Shown here: piece by piece, positions 59,876 to 64,000 of the stretch
Layout of the letters: every line of letters begins with the position of its first letter
Numbering within the stretch: the stretch's first letter is position 1
Assembly: GCF_018070325.1 (NCBI RefSeq)
Contig: NZ_JAGPXY010000023.1
Location: forward strand, 1 to 64,000
Origin: Micromonospora sp. H61
GTDB lineage: Bacteria; Actinomycetota; Actinomycetes; Mycobacteriales; Micromonosporaceae
DNA length: 64,000 nt
Direction: 5' to 3'
Program-made: the position numbers and the translations under genes
The notes under the pieces: model-generated
Database searches by the model: none
Seen by the model: only the letters and a program-made list of their open reading frames with translations
Told to the model about the DNA's origin: nothing

Positions 59876-60828
59876 AGCTTGTTGCACTGCGACCGGACGA
59901 GCTGAGCCTCAGCGACGAGCTTCGGCGATCGGGGAGTTCAAAGCAGTTCGAAGATCGGCTAAGGGCGTCCATCGAGGAGATCGGACTGGCCGAGCCGCTG
60001 AAGGTGGCGCACCTCCCAACCGGCAATTACCTGGTGGTTGACGGCACCATGCGGCTGCGTGCCATTCAGGCAATCCGACAGGACTACCCGGAGCGGTTCG
60101 AGACCGTGCCGGCCTATCTCACCGACTACGAACGTCGGTTCGAGATCCGATACCAGACGGACATCTACCAGGACCTACTACCCAGCCAACTAGCGTCACT
60201 TGTTGAGCACCTGCACCAGTCCGCGCGGGTGAAAAAGACCGACATTGCACGCTACCTTGGAGTGTCGCCGGCAACGCTCCGTAACTACACCGGGTTGTGG
60301 CGGCTCGTACAGCGTGGCGGCCTGTTTGCCAGGATCGTCGAGCTTATGGACGCGGAGGTCTTCCCGGCCTCCAACCCGTACGCTTGGCTGCGGCTGACGG
60401 CCGGCGGACTGGAGCACGTGCTGACGCAGAGCTTCTGCGAAAACGGCGAGACTCCGGACGAATGGATCGACCGCATGATTGTGGCGGCCCGGCACGGCAG
60501 CGTGCAGAGGGTACCTACGGCCGTGGTGGAGTCCGCGACCGGCGATCTAAACCCTGAGCACTATCGGGAAGTCGAAGACCTGCGGCTCGTCAAGAAGGAT
60601 CTGGGGCTGCGGCGGGCCATGAACCTGACGCTGCCGGAGATGCCAGAGCCGAAGGCTCCTGAGCCGGAGATCGCTGAGCCTGCGCAATACGGGCCTGCCG
60701 CGCCAGCCAAGGCGCAGCCTCGGCGCAGCACAGTGGCGGCACGACGACACCTGTCCCGGGTAGCCCGTGAGTCGCCCGAACTGGTTCTACAAGCAGCGGC
60801 CCGTTCCCTAGCGGAGTACCTGACATGA
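59872..60828 (+). CDS. ParB-like protein 2
   Basis: 318 residues from TTG 59872, overlapping the first ParB's TGA. The ParB fold is in LRASIEEIGLAEPLKVAHLP and GNYLVVDGTMRLRAIQAIRQ, followed by a helix-turn-helix (KTDIARYLGVSPATLRNYTG). The second half is helical with a Pro/Ala/Glu-rich linker (EMPEPKAPEPEIAEPAQYG) and a basic end. Two consecutive, divergent ParB-like genes are unusual and may form a heterodimer. It is coupled to the methyltransferase by an ATGA overlap. Confidence 0.83.
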   Translation: MKLVALRPDELSLSDELRRSGSSKQFEDRLRASIEEIGLAEPLKVAHLPTGNYLVVDGTMRLRAIQAIRQDYPERFETVPAYLTDYERRFEIRYQTDIYQDLLPSQLASLVEHLHQSARVKKTDIARYLGVSPATLRNYTGLWRLVQRGGLFARIVELMDAEVFPASNPYAWLRLTAGGLEHVLTQSFCENGETPDEWIDRMIVAARHGSVQRVPTAVVESATGDLNPEHYREVEDLRLVKKDLGLRRAMNLTLPEMPEPKAPEPEIAEPAQYGPAAPAKAQPRRSTVAARRHLSRVARESPELVLQAAARSLAEYLT

Positions 60829-62192
60829 CCACTGCATCCTTGGACTGGTCTGAAGACGCATTCTTCGAGGCACCTGAGGCCAAACCACTCGATGGTGGCA
60901 CCACCTCTCGGGGCCACCTGTGGCACACCGCGCCCCAACGATGGGGCCACTCGATGCACACCATGTGTTCATACCACGGCATGTTCCCAGCCAAGCTGGC
61001 GCACTACTTTATCCAGCGCTATACCCGGCCTGGGGACGTTGTACTCGACCCTTTCAGCGGCCGCGGCACCGTGGCACTGCAGACCCGAGCTGAGGGCCGG
61101 CGGTCGATCAGCAATGACCTCAGCCCGCTGGCCTACATTCTGACGCATGCCAAGGCGAAGGCCCCAGAGTACAAGATTGTGCTGGAGCACCTAGGGCAGA
61201 TAGAGAAGCGTTACCGGCAGTTCAAGGCCCAGCCGGTGACGGTTTCTCCCGACATCGAGATGCTTTACCATCCCACAACCTTGCGGCAGCTGGTTTTCCT
61301 TCGCGAGGAGCTACATCGTAAGCCGTTCACCCAGTGGACCGCTGCAGAGACAGTGATCGCGGGTTCCCTGGCAGGCATCATGCATGGCTCATTCCGTCGC
61401 GACGGCACGTCGCAGTACCTGAGCATTAGCATGCCCAACACGTTCAGCATGTCGCCCTCCTATGTGGAGAAGTTCATCCGCGAGAAGGGGCTGGTGAAGC
61501 CGCCCCAGGATGTGTTCGAACGTCTGCGCGAGAAGCTGGCCCGTGTCTACCTGGACGCGGTAGATGGACCTGAGGGCCAGGTGTTTCATGAGGACGCTGC
61601 CCAACTCATGTTGAGCGACAGCATTCAAGCCAGAAGCGTGGACCTTGTGGTGACGTCACCGCCATATCTACAGGTCGTCAATTACGGTACGGCGAACTGG
61701 ATTCGGCTGTGGCTTTTGGGAGTTGAGGAAGTGGGCCGAGAACGGGGCGCCGGACGTCGCAACCTCGACAAGACGCTCGATCACCGCCACACCTACGACT
61801 CGTACCGCGAGTTCATGACGCGGACCATCCAGGGCATAGAACGAGTCCTTAAGCCGAACGGCGTGGCTGCGATTGTTATTGGTGATGTAGCCAATCCCGG
61901 CAAGGAGGCCATCCAGCTGGCAAGCAAGATTTGGGCAGACGTCAGCAGTGAGACGACGCTGAGGTTGGTCGAGACCATTGACGACTTCATCGATATTGAC
62001 AAGAAGGTAAGTCGGATCTGGAAGGACACTAAGGGGCAGGCCACGGCATGTGACTCGGTGCTCGTACTGACACACGCCAAAGGTAAGCCCTGGGACGGCC
62101 CGGAAGATATCGACTGGGACGAGCCTTACAAGGACGGCGGCCCTGACGCTGCTCATCAGCGTGTGAGCGCAGGTCGTCACCGACACCAGTAA
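60825..62192 (+). CDS. DNA methyltransferase (N4-cytosine/N6-adenine type)
   Basis: 455 residues from ATG 60825, overlapping the ParB stop. Motif I (SAM site) is VVLDPFSGRGTVALQTRAEG near 75, with the acidic NDLSP after it; motif IV is LVVTSPPYLQVVNYG near 278. The SPPY form favours N4-methylcytosine, but N6-adenine cannot be excluded. The order I then IV after a long insert of about 190 residues is a beta-like class. The host target is unknown. Third gene of the rightward operon; probably protects host DNA from the PLD-helicase module. Confidence 0.9.
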   Translation: MTTASLDWSEDAFFEAPEAKPLDGGTTSRGHLWHTAPQRWGHSMHTMCSYHGMFPAKLAHYFIQRYTRPGDVVLDPFSGRGTVALQTRAEGRRSISNDLSPLAYILTHAKAKAPEYKIVLEHLGQIEKRYRQFKAQPVTVSPDIEMLYHPTTLRQLVFLREELHRKPFTQWTAAETVIAGSLAGIMHGSFRRDGTSQYLSISMPNTFSMSPSYVEKFIREKGLVKPPQDVFERLREKLARVYLDAVDGPEGQVFHEDAAQLMLSDSIQARSVDLVVTSPPYLQVVNYGTANWIRLWLLGVEEVGRERGAGRRNLDKTLDHRHTYDSYREFMTRTIQGIERVLKPNGVAAIVIGDVANPGKEAIQLASKIWADVSSETTLRLVETIDDFIDIDKKVSRIWKDTKGQATACDSVLVLTHAKGKPWDGPEDIDWDEPYKDGGPDAAHQRVSAGRHRHQ

Positions 62193-62890
62193 ACGAGGAG
62201 ATCTGCCCAGCGAAAAACGCGAAGAGTCGGCGGCCCCGCGACGGGAAAAGCACTGCTTGGGCGCTGATAATGGGACCTTGGCGTCGGGCAGCGGCCCGCA
62301 CTGCGTGGGGATCTGGCCGCCGTTCAGACCGCCACGTCAAGCGGATCTTGACACACGGACGGACGTTGCGGAACAGACTGAGTCGGCTCTCGTGTCGCGG
62401 ACCGCGCCCCCGACGGACACCGCCACCGTGGCGCAGTTGACCTAACCTCGCCCGCCGCGGACCCGGCTCCCGGGGTCTAATCTCGCCCTCGGCGGTCACC
62501 CCTCCCCTCCAGGTGAGCAGTTGACCTAACCTTGATCGGCTGCGAGCCGGCTCCTGGACGACCGGCACGCCGCCCGCGCGGACACCGCCCCCAGGCCTGG
62601 GGCTTGCCACGCGGCCGGGTGCCTCCCTGCGCCGCGCGGGCTCGTGGCCGCGCGGCTCGGCCGGCTGCCGGCCCGCGCATACATTCGTCAACAGTCTGTC
62701 AATCTGCTGCGGCCCGGTCGGGCTCTCCGCTCCCGCGCCAGCCGCCGGGCGCTGGCGTGGTCCGGCCCTGTCGCAACGCAGAGGGGCCGGGCCGCGCGCC
62801 CTGGCGGCGGCGCGTGCGGCCCGCTTGTCGGGCCGCCTTGAAGACGTACAGAAACTTTGAACCACTTCGCCGGCAGTCCGGCCGCTGGCT
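62193..62890. other. Gene-free region, right side of the island
   Basis: No credible gene. Frames crossing it are GC-rich noise. It holds the direct repeats at 62433-62533. A candidate att or boundary region, but no clear match to sequence at the left edge was found by eye. Confidence 0.5.
62433..62533. repeat. Direct repeat GCAGTTGACCTAACCT, two copies
   Basis: The 16-base unit occurs at 62433-62448 and 62518-62533, 85 bases apart, each followed by a G/C-rich segment with CCGGCTCC. A third, weaker GTCTAATCTCGCC copy lies between. Could be protein-binding iterons. Confidence 0.55.
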
Positions 62891-63159
62891 TCACTCCGGT
62901 GATTGCGTGGCTGCGTCACGGGAGTGCTCACGCCAGGGACTCCCGCCAGCCTGGACGAGACGCCGCACCATCCGACGAGCCTCGTCCTCAGTGTCGAACT
63001 CCCAGCGGAGCACCCTGCCCGTCTCGGGGAGTCGCCCGCCCTGGCGATGACGTGCCACCGCACCTCCCTCGCAAGCCACACGTCACGTCGGGTCAGTCGT
63101 CCCCACACGCCGTTCCACCAACGCGTGACCAGCTCCTTCACCACGTGAGCATCGTACAT
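62891..63159 (-). pseudogene. Small mobile-element-type ORF with a frameshift
   Basis: From ATG 63159 the frame reads VVKELVTRWWNGVWGRLTRR, then DVWLAREVRWHVIARAGD. In a neighbouring frame it resumes as PETGRVLRWEFDTEDEAR, RMVRRLVQAG and a stop at 62891. The two parts together make about 85 residues of a small protein typical of actinobacterial integrative elements. The shift lies at GGGCGGGCGACTCCCC near 63040. Function unknown. Confidence 0.6.
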
Positions 63160-63209
63160 ATGTTCGATAGATGGAAGTGAGAAGCGGCGCGGGAGTGAGG
63201 AATGCCAGA

Positions 63210-63479
63210 ATGGTGGGCGTGGGAGCTGGCCCAGACACAACCGCGGAGTGGTGGACGACCTCCGACGTGGCCGCGTACCTCGGGGTCAAGGTGGCAACCG
63301 TATCCAACTACCGGAAGCGGGGCCAGATGCCCGAGCCCGACGCGACCGTCGGTCGCACCCACATGTGGCGCCCGAGCCGCGTCGTGTCCTGGCACGAGAA
63401 CCGACCGCGTCCCGGAGTCGGCGGTCGCCCCAGTCCGGTCAGCACAGGCGTGAGTGAACCCGATGTCAGCTCGGGCTAA
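63210..63479 (+). CDS. Helix-turn-helix protein (MerR/AlpA-like)
   Basis: 89 residues from ATG 63210 with GAGG upstream; ATG 63171 is in frame. The winged helix-turn-helix is WWTTSDVAAYLGVKVATVSN followed by YRKRGQMPEPDATVGR and WRPSRVVSWHENRPRPG, matching small excisionase/AlpA-type regulators. It may control the adjacent integrated element. It converges with the TPR regulator gene and overlaps its end by 14 bases. Confidence 0.78.
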   Translation: MVGVGAGPDTTAEWWTTSDVAAYLGVKVATVSNYRKRGQMPEPDATVGRTHMWRPSRVVSWHENRPRPGVGGRPSPVSTGVSEPDVSSG

Positions 63480-64000
63480 GGGTCCGCACCTCGTCCAAGT
63501 ACGACAGGACCTCCGGCTCGTTGGGGTACCGCTCCCGCAATAAGGTCGCCAACTCCCTGGAGCACATCAGGAGAGACGGCAACGACTTGCGGTCACCCTC
63601 CAAGGCCCGACGTCCTTCAGCGACCGCTAGCTCAAGGTCGCCTGATCGGGCAGCGACTACCCCGAGCGTGACCCGCGCTTCCGCTATCCGCATCGGCTTA
63701 CGCTCGGTTCCATCCGGGTCCGCCGACGAGCGAATCACTTGCCCGGCGTACATCTCCGCTAGGCGATCCTCGCCTGCCAGCCGGTAGCAATCCATGGCGT
63801 AGAAGTCGAACTTTGCCGGGTCCACGACGAAGTGGTGATCCGTGTTCTCGGGATACGGCAGCGAATCAAGCAGCGTCCGGCCCTTGTCTAGCGCCATCTC
63901 AACTTGCCGTCTGTCACCGAGTCGGGCCCACGCCTTGGCACGCTGGGCGGCGAGCTGCACGGCAGCACTGCTGCTGGCCGCGATCGACTCGCCGGCCTCC
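63466..64000 (-). CDS. C-terminal part of a TPR-containing XRE-type regulator
   Basis: At least 178 residues; the frame is open to the right window edge, so the N-terminus is missing. TPR-like helical repeats are seen: VQLAAQRAKAWARLGDRRQV, DCYRLAGEDRLAEMYAGQVI and LGVVAARSGDLELAVAEGRR, with SLPYPENTDHHFVVDPAKFD between. This is the usual C-terminus of Streptomyces/Micromonospora XRE-family regulators, whose helix-turn-helix would lie beyond the window. Confidence 0.72.
   Translation of the reverse strand, partial: EAGESIAASSSAAVQLAAQRAKAWARLGDRRQVEMALDKGRTLLDSLPYPENTDHHFVVDPAKFDFYAMDCYRLAGEDRLAEMYAGQVIRSSADPDGTERKPMRIAEARVTLGVVAARSGDLELAVAEGRRALEGDRKSLPSLLMCSRELATLLRERYPNEPEVLSYLDEVRTLSPS

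Noticed and set aside
58991..60828. Plasmid partition (parAB) locus
   Set aside because: No ParA ATPase lies nearby and the ParB-like genes are fused into an operon with a methyltransferase.
62029..63240. A 403-residue leftward frame at the right side
   Set aside because: Only its first 50 residues look protein-like; the rest is GC-rich noise across a gene-free region.

Overview
The window comes from a high-G+C Gram-positive actinomycete, most likely Micromonospora or a close relative. The core genes have GTG/ATG starts with GGAGG-type ribosome sites. Other pointers are a lysine-tailed TopA, an MFS-thymidylate kinase fusion beside holB, a Tad pilus locus with an Ssd/CpaE-like protein and a DUF4244 pilin, and a K+-independent membrane pyrophosphatase. 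One sampled core line (41041-41100) is 44/60 G+C. A line inside the accessory segment (49021-49080) is only 30/60.

Layout. 1-8.1 kb: DJ-1/PfpI protein (partial), a heptose kinase/nucleotidyltransferase with GT2 and GT9 glycosyltransferases, Hsp20, DUF2231, then small enzymes (PPOX flavoprotein, DUF4240, VOC, methyltransferase). 8.1-13.5 kb: a decayed patatin gene, then a translationally coupled operon of a secreted collagen-like protein, a TPR lipoprotein and a GT2-methyltransferase fusion. 13.6-25.5 kb: tRNA-Thr(CGT), metallophosphoesterase, RicT-like PSP1 protein, a YbaB/WXG-like trio, holB, MFS-tmk, a PLP enzyme, a TetR regulator and a divergent sugar-lactone oxidase. 25.5-37.3 kb: topA, hppA, an anti-sigma/STAS pair, an MrfA-type helicase and a LURP-like protein. 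37.6-43.1 kb: Tad pilus genes with an apparently frameshifted tadA. 43.3-46.2 kb: ECF sigma factor with its CU044_5270-family partner, and a serine hydrolase.

From about 46.5 kb to the right end the window is accessory DNA. A lower-G+C operon (HIT protein, toroid membrane protein, ThiL/AIR-synthase-like protein) is followed by decayed excisionase and integrase remnants. Next comes an 11-kb multi-gene block (51.06-62.19 kb) with the look of an anti-mobile-element system. Its leftward arms encode a sigma-like factor with a GHKL ATPase, and a PLD-nuclease/SF2 helicase with a small protein, a DndD/Rad50-like ATPase and another small protein. Its rightward arm encodes two ParB-like proteins and an N4/N6 DNA methyltransferase. 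The right end holds a frameshifted small ORF, a helix-turn-helix protein and the C-terminus of a TPR regulator.

How the genes may work together (inference). The methyltransferase, guided by the ParB-like proteins, could mark self DNA. The PLD-helicase and DndD-like ATPase could act on unmarked DNA, with the GHKL ATPase and sigma-like protein acting as a control or sensing module. I see no cysteine desulfurase or PAPS-reductase-like (DndC) gene, so this is not a standard phosphorothioation locus. The collagen operon suggests a dedicated glycosylated surface fibre. The Tad locus suggests a pilus that may be losing function.
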